Shown: in pieces, positions 10,300 to 20,206 of the stretch | How the letters are laid out: each line of letters opens with the position of its first letter | Position numbering within the stretch: the first letter of the stretch is position 1 | Assembly (NCBI RefSeq): GCF_025961225.1 | Contig: NZ_JAOQNG010000010.1 | Span: 672,501-736,500, forward strand | Origin: Azospirillum canadense | Lineage (GTDB): Bacteria; Pseudomonadota; Alphaproteobacteria; Azospirillales; Azospirillaceae | Reading direction: 5' to 3' | DNA length: 64,000 bases | The notes under the pieces: model-generated | What the model was told of the DNA's origin: nothing | The model's database searches: none | Seen by the model: only the letters and a program-made list of their open reading frames with translations | Translations under genes and position numbers: made by a program

Positions 10300-11055
10300 T
10301 CAGACCTTTGTCGTGACCGGGACGCGCCGGGGCGTGGCGTCCTCTCCTCGGGTCGGCGCAGCACCGTCGCTGTCGAACAGGTCGGGGAAGCGCTTCTCCA
10401 GGTCGGGTAGGGAGGTCAGGATCTCGCCCATGTGCAGGCGCATGGCGGATTCCGCCAAGTCGGGGTTGCGCGCCTGGATGCCCTCCAGGATCATTTCGTG
10501 CTGGGTGATCAGCCGCTCGATCGGCGTCGCCTGCTCCGGGATGCTCAGGTAGCGGACGCGGTCCATCTGAGCCTTGGTTTCCTCCACCACACGCCACGCG
10601 TATTCGCAGCCGACACCCAGCGCGATGGAGCGGTGGAAGGCCTCGTCCAGGTCCAGGAAGATGTCCGGGTTCTCGACGGCCGCGACGCGCTGCTGCTTCA
10701 TGATGCCGTGGAGGTCCCGGATGGCGGCCGCGGACAGTTCCTGGCTCGCCTTGCGCACCACGGCCAGTTCCACCGCTTGGCGGACGAACTGCGCGTCCAT
10801 CACCTGCTTGGCCGAGATCTTCACGACGAAGGTGCCGCGCTGTGGGCGGATGGACACGAGCCCGGCCTCGCTCAGCTTGATGAAGGCCTCGCGCACCGGC
10901 TGACGGCTGATGCCCAGGGATTTGGCGACCTCCGCTTCCGACAGGGGTTGGCCCGGCCGGAACCGCATCGTGACGATGGCCTGCCGCAGGTCCCGGAAGA
11001 CGCGCCGCGCCACAGGTTCCGACGAATCCGGTTCAATCCTGTCGAGCATCGCCAT
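10300..11055 (-). CDS. GntR-family regulator, FadR/FCD subfamily
   Basis: A 251-aa repressor-type regulator. Residues 12-75 are a winged helix (VFRDLRQAIVTMRFRPGQPL, then SLGISRQPVREAFIKLSEAG, the recognition helix). Residues about 90-215 are an all-helical FCD domain that usually binds a sugar acid or organic acid, often through a metal held by Asp and three His; DEAFHRSIA and QHEMIL carry candidate ligands. The C-terminus has about 25 extra polar residues. It is divergent from the MFS gene and convergent with the ABC operon, whose promoters both carry ATGGTAGTATA. A promoter containing CCATACCAG at 11172 suggests autoregulation. Confidence 0.92.
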   Translation of the reverse strand: MAMLDRIEPDSSEPVARRVFRDLRQAIVTMRFRPGQPLSEAEVAKSLGISRQPVREAFIKLSEAGLVSIRPQRGTFVVKISAKQVMDAQFVRQAVELAVVRKASQELSAAAIRDLHGIMKQQRVAAVENPDIFLDLDEAFHRSIALGVGCEYAWRVVEETKAQMDRVRYLSIPEQATPIERLITQHEMILEGIQARNPDLAESAMRLHMGEILTSLPDLEKRFPDLFDSDGAAPTRGEDATPRRVPVTTKV

Positions 11056-11160
11056 CCTCCACCATTCCCCGTCCCGTGTTCATGCGCTTGTGCCGGGCCT
11101 CCACAATCCACCCAATGAGCCCACGCAAAGGGCCCACGCAAGGGCGTCGCGTGCCCGTCC

Positions 11161-11190
11161 GTTATACGCTTCCATACCAGTCCGGTTCAA
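11161..11190 (-). promoter_or_regulatory. Promoter of the GntR gene, with possible operator
   Basis: On the minus strand TTGAAC (11185-11190), an 18-base spacer and TATAAC (11161-11166) make a good sigma-70 promoter, 106 bases from the start codon at 11055. The spacer holds GGTATGG. GTATGG also occurs at 7093-7098, and as CCATAC at 11293-11298, in front of the two presumed target operons. Confidence 0.5.
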
Positions 11191-11283
11191 CACGGGCATG
11201 AGATTGTCCGTCCCGCATGCCAAATGCGGCGTCCCGCCGCACCGTTCCGGCGGATTCGCGGCCGGTTGCAAAGGGCGCTCGTC

Positions 11284-11316
11284 TTGACCGTGCCATACTG
11301 GAATGGTAGTATATCA
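11284..11316 (+). promoter_or_regulatory. Promoter with overlapping operator for the MFS gene
   Basis: TTGACC (11284-11289), a 17-base spacer and TAGTAT (11307-11312). The -10 box sits inside ATGGTAGTATATCA (11303-11316), whose right half AGTATATCA matches the operators at 35220-35237 exactly and those at 30240, 33960, 39447 and 45231 with one A/G difference. The 5' leader to the start codon at 11521 is about 200 bases and has no other gene. Confidence 0.6.
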
Positions 11317-11520
11317 ACGTCAGCCAGCAAGAGGTTCGCTCCGCCGCTCCAAGAAGGAAGAAGCTAGGGCGGTGGAAACCCGGTACGCGGGCTCCGACAC
11401 AGGCTAAAGCCATCCTCCACTTCGTTCCGACCGCCCGCCGCATGGCCGGCGGCGACGGGCACACGCATGCGGCGCGCCCCAGCACCCCGCGGCGCGCGCC
11501 AGCATCAGGAGAGTTCGATC

Positions 11521-12882
11521 ATGAGCGCTGATTTCGAAGTCACCGGGGCAAGCCCGCCGGCCAGCGCCACCCCCACCACCGGCGAGCGCGCCCGCGCCGC
11601 GGCGGTCACGGTGAGCAAGCACATCGGCCGTTACCGCTGGACCATCTGCGCGCTGCTGTTCTTCTCGACGACCATCAACTACATGGACCGCCAAGTCCTC
11701 GGCCTGCTCAAGTCCACCCTGATGGGGGACATGAACTGGACGGAATCCGACTTCGGCGACATCGTCGCGGCCTTCTCGCTGGCCTACGCGTTCGGCTACA
11801 TCGGCTGCGGCCGGCTGATGGACAAGATCGGCATCCGCATCGGCCTTCCGGCCGCCGTGGCGGGGTGGAGCTTCTTCGCCTGCGTCCACGCCTTCATGGG
11901 CAGCGTCTTCGGCTTCAAGGTCGCCCGCGCCGGCCTAGGCCTGACCGAGGGCGGCAACTTCCCGGCCTCCATCAAGGCCGTGTCGGAGTGGTTCCCGGCC
12001 AAGGAACGCGCGCTCGCCACGGGCATCTTCAACGCGGGCAGCAACGTCGGCGCCGTCGTGGCACCGATCCTAGTGCCGATCCTGCTCGCCGTCTGGGGCT
12101 GGCAGGCCGCCTTCCTGGTCACCGGCGGCATCGGCTTCTTCTGGGTCATCGCCTGGCTGCTGATCTACCGCAAGCCGGAAGAGCACCCGAAGATGACGGC
12201 CGAGGAACTGGCCTACATCCGCAGCGACCCGGTCCAGCCGCAGGTCAACATTCCCTGGCTGCAATTGCTGCGCTACCGCGGCACCTGGGCGAACATCGTC
12301 GGCACCTGCTTCAGCGCGCCGGTCTGGTGGTTCTACCTGAACTGGGTCCCGGGCTTCCTGTCCAAGCAGTATGGCGTGAACCTGTTCGGCGCGATGCTTC
12401 CACTGATCATCATCTACACCATGGCCGATTTCGGCAGCGTCGGCGGCGGCTGGCTGTCCTCCCACCTGATCAAGCGCGGCGTTAAGCCCCTGCGTGCCCG
12501 GAAGATCACCTTCCTGATCTGCGGCCTGTGCGTGCTGCCGGTGTTCTTCGCCTCCCAGGTTTCCAGCATGTGGGTCGCCGTCGTGCTGATCGGCATCGCC
12601 GCCTCGGCGCACCAGGGCTACTCGGCCAACGTCTATACCATCGTGTCGGACACCATGCCGCGCAACGCGGTGGGGTCGGTGGTCGGCATCGGCGGCTTCT
12701 GCGCCTACTTCGTCGGCATGTTCGTCTCCATGGGCGTCGGCCGCCTGCTCGACGCCACCAACGGCAACTATCACCTGCTGTTCGCCATCGCCTCGGTCCT
12801 GTACCTCGTCGGCCTTGCGATCATGCACTTCATCCTGCCGAAGACCGGGTCCGGCATGACCCCGGCCGGGATCGAGGTCTGA
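11521..12882 (+). CDS. MFS transporter, hexuronate (ExuT/ACS) type
   Basis: Inner-membrane proton symporter of 453 aa in the anion:cation symporter family, which includes ExuT, GarP and GudP for sugar acids. Start at 11521 follows an AGGAGAG site. About twelve hydrophobic segments follow a 35-residue cytoplasmic lead. The family motif [12 protein letters not shown] at about residues 57-68 is close to ExuT 'INYLDR', and [20 protein letters not shown] (about residues 141-160) is the signature of this family. The operator in its promoter and the following hexonate genes fit uptake of glucuronate, galacturonate or an aldonate; which one is inference. Confidence 0.9.
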   Translation: MSADFEVTGASPPASATPTTGERARAAAVTVSKHIGRYRWTICALLFFSTTINYMDRQVLGLLKSTLMGDMNWTESDFGDIVAAFSLAYAFGYIGCGRLMDKIGIRIGLPAAVAGWSFFACVHAFMGSVFGFKVARAGLGLTEGGNFPASIKAVSEWFPAKERALATGIFNAGSNVGAVVAPILVPILLAVWGWQAAFLVTGGIGFFWVIAWLLIYRKPEEHPKMTAEELAYIRSDPVQPQVNIPWLQLLRYRGTWANIVGTCFSAPVWWFYLNWVPGFLSKQYGVNLFGAMLPLIIIYTMADFGSVGGGWLSSHLIKRGVKPLRARKITFLICGLCVLPVFFASQVSSMWVAVVLIGIAASAHQGYSANVYTIVSDTMPRNAVGSVVGIGGFCAYFVGMFVSMGVGRLLDATNGNYHLLFAIASVLYLVGLAIMHFILPKTGSGMTPAGIEV

Positions 12883-12995
12883 TCCCAAAGGAATGGTCCG
12901 GGGCGCGCGCCTGCGTCCCGGAACGTCCCGGCCCCCCGCAGTCGTCATCGCAGAGTTTTTTCCCAGTCGGACCTGAAGGGGTCCCGGAGCCTCCC

Positions 12996-14207
12996 ATGAA
13001 GATCCAGAACGCGTACGTGATCGTGACGAGTCCCGGCCGCAACTTCGTCACGCTGAAGATCGTCACCGACGAAGGCGTATACGGCGTGGGCGACGCGACG
13101 CTCAACGGACGCGAGCTGTCGGTCGCGTCCTACCTGACGGACCACGTCATCCCCTGCCTGATCGGCCGCGACCCGCAGCAGATCGAGGACATCTGGCAGT
13201 ACCTGTACAAGGGCGCCTACTGGCGGCGCGGGCCGGTCACCATGTCGGCCATCGCCGCGGTGGACACCGCGCTGTGGGACATCAAGGCCAAGCTTGCCGG
13301 GATGCCGCTCTACCAGCTGCTGGGCGGCAAGAGCCGGACCGGCGTGATGGTCTACGCCCACGCCAACGGCCGCGACGTGGCGGAGACGGTGGACCGCGTC
13401 GGCGAATACATCGAGAAGGGCTACAAGGCGATCCGCGCCCAGTCCGGCATCCCCGGGGTGAGCGGCGTCTACGGCGTCGCCAAGGGCAAGAGCAAGTTCT
13501 ACGAGCCCGCCACCAAGGGCCTGCCGGAAGAGTCGGTGTGGTCGACGGAGGCCTACCTGGACTTCGCGCCCAAGCTGTTCGAGGCGGTGCGCGTGAAGCA
13601 CGGTATGGGTCCGCACCTGCTGCACGACGTGCACCACCGCCTGACCCCGATCGAGGCCGGCCGCCTGGGCCGGAGCCTGGAGCCCTACCGCCTGTTCTGG
13701 ATGGAGGACCCGACCCCCGCCGAGAACCAGGAAGCCTTCCGCCTGATCCGCCAGCACACGGTGACGCCGGTCGCGGTGGGCGAGGTGTTCAACACGATCT
13801 GGGACTGCAAGGACCTGATCCAGAACCAGCTGATCGACTACATCCGCACCTCCGTCGTGCACGCCGGCGGCATCACGCACATGCGCCGCATCGCCGACCT
13901 CGCAGCACTCTACCAGGTGCGCACCGGCAGCCACGGCGCCACCGACCTGTCGCCCATCTGCATGGGTGCGGCGCTGCACTTCGACAGCTGGGTCCCGAAC
14001 TTCGGCGTCCAGGAGCACATGGAGCACTGCCCGGAGACCGACGAGGTCTTCCCGCACGCCTACCGCTTCGAGGACGGCTACATGCTCCCCGGCGAAGTGC
14101 CCGGCCACGGCGTCGACATCGACGAGACCCTGGCCGCCAAGTACCCCTACAACCCCGCCTACCTGCCCGTCGCCCGTCTGGCCGACGGCACGCTGTGGAA
14201 CTGGTAA
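12996..14207 (+). CDS. Mannonate dehydratase-like enolase-superfamily enzyme (ManD/RspA)
   Basis: A 403-aa member of the enolase superfamily, RspA/ManD branch. ManD enzymes dehydrate D-mannonate to 2-keto-3-deoxygluconate, using Mg2+. The residues known from ManD are present: HDVHHR (metal Asp and catalytic His, near residue 208-213), WMEDPTP (metal Glu), AVGEVFNT (metal Glu), plus the capping N-terminal domain ([20 protein letters not shown]). Start at 12996 follows CCCGGAGCCTCCC; open frame further upstream overlaps the MFS gene and is not used. Some family members have low activity or prefer D-gluconate, but the neighbouring fructuronate reductase makes D-mannonate, so mannonate dehydratase replacing UxuA is the simplest reading. 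Confidence 0.88.
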   Translation: MKIQNAYVIVTSPGRNFVTLKIVTDEGVYGVGDATLNGRELSVASYLTDHVIPCLIGRDPQQIEDIWQYLYKGAYWRRGPVTMSAIAAVDTALWDIKAKLAGMPLYQLLGGKSRTGVMVYAHANGRDVAETVDRVGEYIEKGYKAIRAQSGIPGVSGVYGVAKGKSKFYEPATKGLPEESVWSTEAYLDFAPKLFEAVRVKHGMGPHLLHDVHHRLTPIEAGRLGRSLEPYRLFWMEDPTPAENQEAFRLIRQHTVTPVAVGEVFNTIWDCKDLIQNQLIDYIRTSVVHAGGITHMRRIADLAALYQVRTGSHGATDLSPICMGAALHFDSWVPNFGVQEHMEHCPETDEVFPHAYRFEDGYMLPGEVPGHGVDIDETLAAKYPYNPAYLPVARLADGTLWNW

Positions 14208-14223
14208 GCGCACGCTTTTCGAC

Positions 14224-14360
14224 CCCTCTCCCTAACCCGCAGGGAGAGGGAGGGACCCATGCGTAGCATGGGAGGGTGAGGGCAAGGTCTGCCCGAGAAA
14301 CCAAGCCCTCACCCTCCCACTTCGTGGGCCCCCCTCTCCCGCCGGGGGCGGGAGAGGGGG
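14224..14360. repeat. Intergenic palindromic repeat element
   Basis: Several nested palindromes: CCTCTCCCT...AGGGAGAGG (14224-14250), CCCATGC-GTA-GCATGGG (14257-14273), and CCCTCTCCCGCC...GGCGGGAGAGGGG near 14331-14360. Blocks CCCTCACCCTCCC and CTCTCCCG recur at 30360-30565, 21461-21508 and 57443-57490. It lies between mannonate dehydratase and uxuB and may act as an mRNA-end or stabilising structure. No transposase is present. Confidence 0.65.
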
Positions 14361-14486
14361 AATGCGCACCGCCTCTTTTTATAAAATTCGCTGGCACGGC
14401 CATGGCTGTCCGCTCTGCGCGGACGGATCGCCCCCTTGCGGCCCAATCAAGCCACAGCCACGCCCGACACGAAGGATCAAAGCGTC

Positions 14487-15992
14487 ATGTCCACGTCCTC
14501 CCTCCCGGACGGCGCATCCGCCCGGCTCGACAACGCGCGCCTTGCGGCACTTCCGCAATCGGTGCAGCGCCCCGCTTACGACCGGGCCAAAGTCACGCCC
14601 GGCATCCTGCACATCGGGCTCGGCGCCTTCTGCCGGGCGCATCTGGCGGTTTACACCGACGACGCCATCGCCGCCGGGGACATGGACTGGGGCATCATCG
14701 GCGCCGACCCGCTGTCGCCGGCCATCCGCGACGCGCTGGAGCCGCAGGATAACCTCTACACCCTCCTGGTCCGCGGGGCGGATGGCGACGAGGCTCGGGT
14801 CGTGGGGTCCTTCCTGGAGGCGCTGGTCATCCCGGAGGAGCCGGAGCGCGTGCTTGACCGTATGCTCGACCCACGCGTCCGGATCGTCACGCTGACCGTC
14901 ACGGAGAAGGGCTACTGCCAGGACGCTGCGACCGGCGCGCTCGATGAAGCGCATCCGGCCATCGTCGCCGACTTGAGCGGTGCTGGGATGCCGCGCAGCG
15001 TTCCGGGCCTGCTGGTGGAGGGATTGAAGCGGCGCCGCGATGCCGGAATGGAGCCCTTCACCGTGCTGTGCTGCGACAACCTTCCGCAGAACGGCAAGAC
15101 GGTGCGCCGGATCGTCACGCGCTTCGCGGAGCTGCGCGACCCGGCGCTCGGGCGCTTCATCGCCGACCGCGTTGCCTTTCCCTGCACCATGGTGGACCGC
15201 ATCACGCCGGCCACGCGTGACGAGGACAAGGCTGCTGTCGCGGCCGCGCTCGGTTGCGAGGACGCGTGGCCGGTGGTGACGGAGCCCTTCCGGCAATGGG
15301 TGATCGAGGACGACTTCCCGCTCGGCCGCCCGCATTGGGAGGAGGTTGGCGCCCTGCTGGTAGAGGACGTTCACGCCTATGAGGTGATGAAGCTGCGCTG
15401 CCTGAACGGCGCGCACTCCGCGCTCGCCTACCTTGGCGTGGTGTCGGGAATCGAAACCATTTCCGACGCCATGCGCGACCCGCAGCTTCCGGCCGTCATC
15501 CGCCGGCTGTGGGACGAGGACCTGATCCCGACCCTCCCGCCGATCCCCGGCGTCGATCCGGCGCAGTACACCGCGGCGCTGGAGGAGCGGTTCCGCAACC
15601 CCGCACTCCGCCACCGCACCATCCAGATCTCGTCGGACGGCTCGCAGAAGCTGCCGCCGCGCCTTTTGGAAGCCGCGTTGGAGCATGTCCGCCGGGGACG
15701 CACGCCGCGCTTTATCGCGCTGGCCGTCGCCGCCTGGATGCGCTTCACGCTTGAGGAGACGGAGCAGGGCACGGCCTACGCGATCGCCGATCCGCTGGCC
15801 GCCCGCCTGAGGGCGGCCGCGGCCTCCGCTGGGCGCGACCCCGCCGCGCTGGCTGGCACACTGTTCGCCATCGACGACATCTTCGCGCCGGAACTGGTGG
15901 CGGATGCCGGCTTCGGTCTGGCGGTCGTGGCGGCCCTGGACAGCCTGCTGAAGAAAGGCTGCCGGGCGACGCTGGCGGACATGCTGGGCTGA
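14487..15992 (+). CDS. uxuB: Fructuronate reductase (mannitol dehydrogenase family)
   Basis: NAD-dependent polyol dehydrogenase of 501 aa that most likely interconverts D-fructuronate and D-mannonate. The nucleotide-binding region begins ILHIGLGAFCRAHLAVYTDD (about residues 36-55), the family G-x-G-x-F-x-R-A-H pattern. The catalytic K-x4-N-x2-H signature is KLRCLNGAH (about residue 301). Start at 14487; a weak site precedes it. D-mannitol dehydrogenase is the main alternative, since the family is hard to split by eye. The preceding mannonate dehydratase and the following GntR regulator (26 bp on) favour UxuB. Confidence 0.82.
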   Translation: MSTSSLPDGASARLDNARLAALPQSVQRPAYDRAKVTPGILHIGLGAFCRAHLAVYTDDAIAAGDMDWGIIGADPLSPAIRDALEPQDNLYTLLVRGADGDEARVVGSFLEALVIPEEPERVLDRMLDPRVRIVTLTVTEKGYCQDAATGALDEAHPAIVADLSGAGMPRSVPGLLVEGLKRRRDAGMEPFTVLCCDNLPQNGKTVRRIVTRFAELRDPALGRFIADRVAFPCTMVDRITPATRDEDKAAVAAALGCEDAWPVVTEPFRQWVIEDDFPLGRPHWEEVGALLVEDVHAYEVMKLRCLNGAHSALAYLGVVSGIETISDAMRDPQLPAVIRRLWDEDLIPTLPPIPGVDPAQYTAALEERFRNPALRHRTIQISSDGSQKLPPRLLEAALEHVRRGRTPRFIALAVAAWMRFTLEETEQGTAYAIADPLAARLRAAAASAGRDPAALAGTLFAIDDIFAPELVADAGFGLAVVAALDSLLKKGCRATLADMLG

Positions 15993-16018
15993 CGCTCAAT
16001 CACACTGTGGGGGAGACG

Positions 16019-16732
16019 ATGCCGGACAGGCTGATGGAAGGTGCCGCCGGGTCCCAGACCGTGACCGTCGCGGGGGCCATCTACGGTCGGCTGCGCAGCG
16101 ACATCGTCTCGTTGAAGCGCCCGCCGGGCGAGTCGCTGCAACGGCGACCGCTCGCCAAGGCGTTCGGCGTCAGCATCACGCCGGTGCATGAGGCCCTGCT
16201 CCGGCTCGGCAACGAAGGGCTGGTGGAGACGCTGCCCGGCAATGGCAGCGTTGTCGCCCGCATTCCCGTCGAAGCCCTGCCGACGGCCATCGCGATTCGC
16301 CGGACGCTGGAGCAGGCCACCGTGCGTTGCGCCGCGGAGTGCGCGACCCCGGCCGGCCTCCGCCGGCTCCAGCGCAACCTGGATGCCCAGCGCCAGGCGG
16401 CGTGGGCGGGCAACCATGCGGACTTCTACCAAGCGGACGAGGAGTTCCACGCCCTGATCGCGGACATTGCGGGCCATCCCGGATTCTGGGACGTCGCGCG
16501 CAAGGCGAAGGTGCAGGTGGACCGTTGCCGGCACCTGGCCCTGCCGGCGTTGGGCAACGCCGGGCGGGTGCTGGCCGAGCACGAGGCCATTGTCGCCGCC
16601 ATCGCCGCCAGCGACCCGGACCAGGCCGCGCGCGCCCTGGCCGGGCATTTCACCGGCATCGAGGCGGGCGTGCGGGAGATCGTGGCCCTGTTCCCGGATT
16701 ATTTCGAGCCGGCCGACGCCCAGCCGCACTGA
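16019..16732 (+). CDS. GntR-family regulator, FCD subfamily (second)
   Basis: A 237-aa regulator, started at ATG 16019 behind GGGGGAGA. Winged helix: IYGRLRSDIVSLKRPPGESL then AFGVSITPVHEALLRLGNEG; note SITPVHEA in place of the usual SRTPVREA in the recognition helix, so its DNA target may differ from those of its sister regulators. FCD domain from about residue 85, with EEFHALIADIAGHPGF and VQVDRCRHLALP. It is a clear paralogue of 25359-26135 and 32251-32958. It lies 26 bp after uxuB and is probably the last gene of that operon. Confidence 0.92.
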   Translation: MPDRLMEGAAGSQTVTVAGAIYGRLRSDIVSLKRPPGESLQRRPLAKAFGVSITPVHEALLRLGNEGLVETLPGNGSVVARIPVEALPTAIAIRRTLEQATVRCAAECATPAGLRRLQRNLDAQRQAAWAGNHADFYQADEEFHALIADIAGHPGFWDVARKAKVQVDRCRHLALPALGNAGRVLAEHEAIVAAIAASDPDQAARALAGHFTGIEAGVREIVALFPDYFEPADAQPH

Positions 16733-16813
16733 CCCGGCCTTCTCCGAAAAAATGCGTGTCCGAAAAAATGCATGCAGCGCAAAAAAGCGGGTGGTGACCC
16801 TCGCGCGGGCATG

Positions 16814-16836
16814 GTTATATACCTGTCGTATATAGC
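16814..16836 (+). promoter_or_regulatory. ModE-binding box
   Basis: GTTATATA (16814-16821), seven bases, then TATATAGC (16829-16836): an inverted repeat with 7 of 8 positions matched. It follows the ModE operator pattern CGCTATATA-N6-8-TATAACG known from Escherichia coli. It ends 17 bases before the modE start codon, so molybdate-loaded ModE should repress its own operon. Confidence 0.8.
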
Positions 16837-16853
16837 GCCTGAGGGCACACCGC

Positions 16854-17657
16854 ATGTCGCCGTCCAAGCCCATCCACCCGCAGGTCTCCCTCGCCGGAAC
16901 CGGCGCGTCCCCCATCGGGGGCGACCGCATCCGGCTGCTGGAGGCGGTGGGGCGCGAGGGCAGCATCTCCGGCGCGGCGCGCGCGGTCGGCATCACCTAC
17001 AAGGCCGCGTGGGACGCCGTCGACGCCATGAACAACCTGTTCGGCCAGCCTCTGGTCGAGGCGCAGGCCGGCGGCCGGCGCGGCGGCGGCACGGCGCTGA
17101 CTCCGGCCGGGGTGCGGCTGGTGGCCGCCTTCCATCGGCTGGAAGGCGAGATGGCGCGCGCCTTCAAGACGCTGGAACCGGACCTGGACGGCACGGGGCT
17201 GTCCGCGGCCGGGCTGATGTGGGGGTTCTTCATGCGCACCAGTGCTCGCAACGCCCTGCGCGGAACGGTGACCGCCATCGCCGACGGCGCCGTCAACGCG
17301 GAGGTCACGCTGACCCTGTCGGAGCGGACGGCCATCACCGCCATCATCACCCGCGACAGCGTGCGGGAGTTGGGCCTGATCCCCGGCCGCGAGGCGACGG
17401 CGCTGATCAAGGCGCCCTTCGTCATCCTGGCCCCGGTGGACGAGGCCCGCCGCACCTCCGTCCGCAACCGGATCGAGGGCACGGTGGCGCGGCGGGAGGA
17501 CGGCGCGGTCAACAGTGAAATCACGCTCGACATCGGCGGCGGCAAGACGCTGACCGCCATCATCACGCGCCACAGCGTTGAGGATCTGGGGCTCGCCGCG
17601 GGCGGGCCGGCCTGCGCGCTGATCGACGCGTCGCACATCATTCTTGCGGTCGATTGA
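16854..17657 (+). CDS. modE: Molybdate-responsive regulator ModE
   Basis: A 267-aa repressor. Residues about 20-85 are a LysR-like winged helix (RIRLLEAVGREGSISGAARA, then YKAAWDAVDAMNNLFGQPLV), the ModE form. Two Mop/TOBE molybdate-binding domains follow: ARNALRGTVTAIADGAVNAE at about 127 and SVRNRIEGTVARREDGAVNS at about 202, each with the S/T-ARN-x-L-x-G start. The linker has an unusual Gly/Arg cluster (GGRRGGGT). With bound molybdate the dimer should block the promoter just upstream. It is the first gene of modE-modA-modB-modC. Confidence 0.95.
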   Translation: MSPSKPIHPQVSLAGTGASPIGGDRIRLLEAVGREGSISGAARAVGITYKAAWDAVDAMNNLFGQPLVEAQAGGRRGGGTALTPAGVRLVAAFHRLEGEMARAFKTLEPDLDGTGLSAAGLMWGFFMRTSARNALRGTVTAIADGAVNAEVTLTLSERTAITAIITRDSVRELGLIPGREATALIKAPFVILAPVDEARRTSVRNRIEGTVARREDGAVNSEITLDIGGGKTLTAIITRHSVEDLGLAAGGPACALIDASHIILAVD

Positions 17658-17679
17658 TCCAGTCATGGGAGTTCACGGA

Positions 17680-18426
17680 ATGAAGCGCCTTCTGCTCGCC
17701 ACTGTCGCGCTGCTGTCGGTCACCGCCGCCGCGCGGGCTGGTGAAACCAACGTGGCGGTCGCCGCGAACTTCACCGCCCCGGCGAAGGAGATCGCCAAGG
17801 TTTTCGAGGAGAAAACTGGGCACAAAGCGATCCTGAGCTTCGGCGCGACCGGCCAGTTCTACGCGCAGATCAAGCAGGACGCGCCCTTCACCGTCTTCCT
17901 GGCCGCCGACGACGAGACGCCGAAGAAGGCGGTAGAGGACGGGCTGGCGGTCGGGGACAGCCGCTTCACCTACGCCATCGGCCGCCTTGTGCTGTGGAGC
18001 AAGAACCCGGCGACGGTTACCGGCGAGGATACGCTGAAAAAGGTCTCCTTCGAGAAAGTTGCCATCGCCAACCCGGCACTGGCCCCCTACGGCGCTGCGG
18101 CGGTGCAGGCCATGAAGAAGCTAGGCGTCTACGACGCGCTCCAGCCCAAGATCGTGCAGGGCAACACCATCGCCCAGGCCTACCAGTTCGCCGAGACGAG
18201 CAACGCGGAGGTCGGCTTCGTCGCCCTTTCGCAGGTGATGGAGAAGGGCGAGGGCTCCCGCTGGGTCGTTCCGGAAACGCTGCACGAGCCGATCCGCCAG
18301 GACGCCGTGCTGCTGAAGAAGGGTGCGGCGGACGACGCGGCCAAGGCCTTCCTCGCCTTCCTGAAGGGGCCGGAGGCTGGTGCCGTCATCGCCAAGTACG
18401 GCTACGGTACCGCGGCGTCCAACTGA
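17680..18426 (+). CDS. modA: Molybdate-binding periplasmic protein
   Basis: A 248-aa solute-binding protein for molybdate and tungstate. Start at 17680 has a GGGAG site; a longer in-frame start overlaps modE. Residues 1-20 are a signal peptide (cleaved around ARAGE). The mature protein opens with [20 protein letters not shown], the standard ModA start with Ser/Ala oxyanion ligands, then [19 protein letters not shown] and [16 protein letters not shown]. It hands molybdate to ModB-ModC. It is 22 bp after modE. Confidence 0.96.
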   Translation: MKRLLLATVALLSVTAAARAGETNVAVAANFTAPAKEIAKVFEEKTGHKAILSFGATGQFYAQIKQDAPFTVFLAADDETPKKAVEDGLAVGDSRFTYAIGRLVLWSKNPATVTGEDTLKKVSFEKVAIANPALAPYGAAAVQAMKKLGVYDALQPKIVQGNTIAQAYQFAETSNAEVGFVALSQVMEKGEGSRWVVPETLHEPIRQDAVLLKKGAADDAAKAFLAFLKGPEAGAVIAKYGYGTAASN

Positions 18427-18437
18427 TCCCGCCCGTC

Positions 18438-19106
18438 ATGAACTGGCAGCCCATCGTCCTGACGCTGCAACTGGCGACGCTGGCCACCGCGATCCTGCTG
18501 GTGGTCGGCACGCCGCTGGCCTGGTGGCTGGCCCGGTCGCGCGCTTGGTGGAAGGAGGCGGTCGCCACGGTGGTGGCGCTGCCGCTCGTCCTGCCGCCGA
18601 CGGTGCTCGGCTTCTACCTGCTGACCCTGCTGGGGCCGGAGGGGCCGGGCGGCTGGGTGGCGTCGCTGTGGGGGGCGCGGTCGCTGGCCTTCACCTTCGA
18701 AGGGCTGGTCATCGGATCCGTGCTGTATTCCATGCCCTTCGTGGTGCAGCCGATCCGCAATGCCTTCGAGGCGTTCGGCGACCGCCCCCTGGAGGCGGCG
18801 GCGACGCTGCGCGCTTCCCCGCTGGACACCTTCTTCACGGTGGCGGTGCCGCTGGCCCGGCGCGGCTTCCTGACCGGGGCCGTGTTGGGCTTCGCCCACA
18901 CCATGGGGGAGTTCGGCGTCGTCCTGATGATCGGCGGCAACATCCCCGGCAAGACCAAGGTGCTGTCGGTCGCCATCTACGACTATGTCGAGACCCTGCA
19001 ATGGGCCGAGGCGCACTGGCTGGCCGGCGGCATGCTGGTCTTCTCTTTCACGGTGATCCTGGCGATGATGACGCTGGAGAAGCGCATCGGGCGGTCGCAT
19101 CGATGA
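18438..19106 (+). CDS. modB: Molybdate ABC transporter permease
   Basis: A 222-aa inner-membrane permease with about five membrane segments. The cytoplasmic coupling loop is [29 protein letters not shown]. The family block [27 protein letters not shown] close to the C-terminus is diagnostic of ModB. Start at 18438, 11 bp after modA; its stop overlaps the modC start (ATGA), so the two are translationally coupled. Confidence 0.96.
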   Translation: MNWQPIVLTLQLATLATAILLVVGTPLAWWLARSRAWWKEAVATVVALPLVLPPTVLGFYLLTLLGPEGPGGWVASLWGARSLAFTFEGLVIGSVLYSMPFVVQPIRNAFEAFGDRPLEAAATLRASPLDTFFTVAVPLARRGFLTGAVLGFAHTMGEFGVVLMIGGNIPGKTKVLSVAIYDYVETLQWAEAHWLAGGMLVFSFTVILAMMTLEKRIGRSHR

Positions 19107-20206
19107 GTTTGACCGCCAGATTCCAGGGAACGCTCGGGCGTTTCACGCTTGACGTCGCGTTCGAGGCGCCCGGCCGCGGGGTGACCGCTCTGTTCGGGCC
19201 GTCAGGCTGCGGCAAGACCTCGGTGCTGCGCTGCGTCGCCGGCCTGCAACGGCTGGGCGGGCGCTTCGCGCTCGACGGCGACGTCTGGCAGGACGAGCGG
19301 AGCTTCCGCCCGACGCACAAGCGTCCGATCGGCTACGTCTTCCAGGAGGCGAGCCTGTTCCCGCACCTGTCGGTGCGCAGCAACCTGCTGTTCGGCCATC
19401 GCCGCACGGTCGGGCGCGGCGTGCCGGAGAGCATTCGGCTGGACGATGTGGTGGACTTATTGGGGCTCGGGCACCTTCTCGACCGCTCGCCGGAGCATCT
19501 GTCGGGCGGCGAGCGGCAGCGCGTCGGGGTGGGGCGGGCACTGCTGTCGCAGCCGCGCCTGCTGCTGATGGACGAGCCGCTGGCGGCGCTCGACCGCTTC
19601 AGCAAGGAAGAGATCCTGCCCTATCTGGAGCGGCTGCATGGTGTGCTGCCGATCCCGGTGCTCTACGTCAGCCACGACATCGCGGAGGTGGAGCGGTTGG
19701 CGGACCATCTGGTGCTTCTGCGGGAGGGGCGGGTGGTCGCCGCCGGCCCGATGCAGGAACTCCAAGCCGACCCGTCCCTGCCCATCGCCCGCATGCCCGA
19801 GGCCGGTGTAACCCTGCCCGCGGTGGTGGAGGGGCACGAGGAAGCCTACGGCCTGACCGCGCTTCGGCTGGAAGGCGGGCGCCTGCTCGTGCCGGGCAAT
19901 CTCGGCGCGGTGGGTGCCGGGCGCCGGGTGCGCATCGCCGCGTCGGACATCAGCCTCGCCCGCCAGCCCTCGACGGGCAGCACGATTCTCAATTCACTGC
20001 CGGCGCGGATCGTTGCGGCGGAGCGGCAGGACGAGGTGCAGATGATGGCCGTCGTGGCGCTGGGCGCCGAGGGGCAGGGCGCGCGGATGCTCGCCCGCGT
20101 CACGCGCAAGTCTTGGGACGCGCTGGGGCTCGAAGCGGGGCAGGACGTCTTCGCCCAGGTGAAGGGCGTCGCGCTGGTGCAGGACGGATTTCAGGCGGAG
20201 GGCTGA
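19103..20206 (+). CDS. modC: Molybdate ABC transporter ATP-binding protein
   Basis: A 367-aa ATPase. Walker [10 protein letters not shown] (about residues 32-40), signature [15 protein letters not shown], Walker [13 protein letters not shown], switch His in [14 protein letters not shown]-terminal TOBE/Mop domain from about residue 295 ([19 protein letters not shown]) is the molybdate-sensing part typical of ModC. Its last 16 bases overlap tail-to-tail with hpnB on the other strand, so no terminator separates them. Confidence 0.96.
   Translation: MSLTARFQGTLGRFTLDVAFEAPGRGVTALFGPSGCGKTSVLRCVAGLQRLGGRFALDGDVWQDERSFRPTHKRPIGYVFQEASLFPHLSVRSNLLFGHRRTVGRGVPESIRLDDVVDLLGLGHLLDRSPEHLSGGERQRVGVGRALLSQPRLLLMDEPLAALDRFSKEEILPYLERLHGVLPIPVLYVSHDIAEVERLADHLVLLREGRVVAAGPMQELQADPSLPIARMPEAGVTLPAVVEGHEEAYGLTALRLEGGRLLVPGNLGAVGAGRRVRIAASDISLARQPSTGSTILNSLPARIVAAERQDEVQMMAVVALGAEGQGARMLARVTRKSWDALGLEAGQDVFAQVKGVALVQDGFQAEG

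Noticed and set aside
9398-10597. Minus-strand frame with TETRRHRETTPSLSPCLCG
   Set aside because: It runs through the inverted repeat at 10209 and opposite the ATPase gene; typical artefact of that palindrome.
12528-12995. Possible N-terminal extension of the mannonate dehydratase
   Set aside because: It overlaps the MFS gene in another frame and lacks family similarity; ATG 12996 begins the conserved [14 protein letters not shown].
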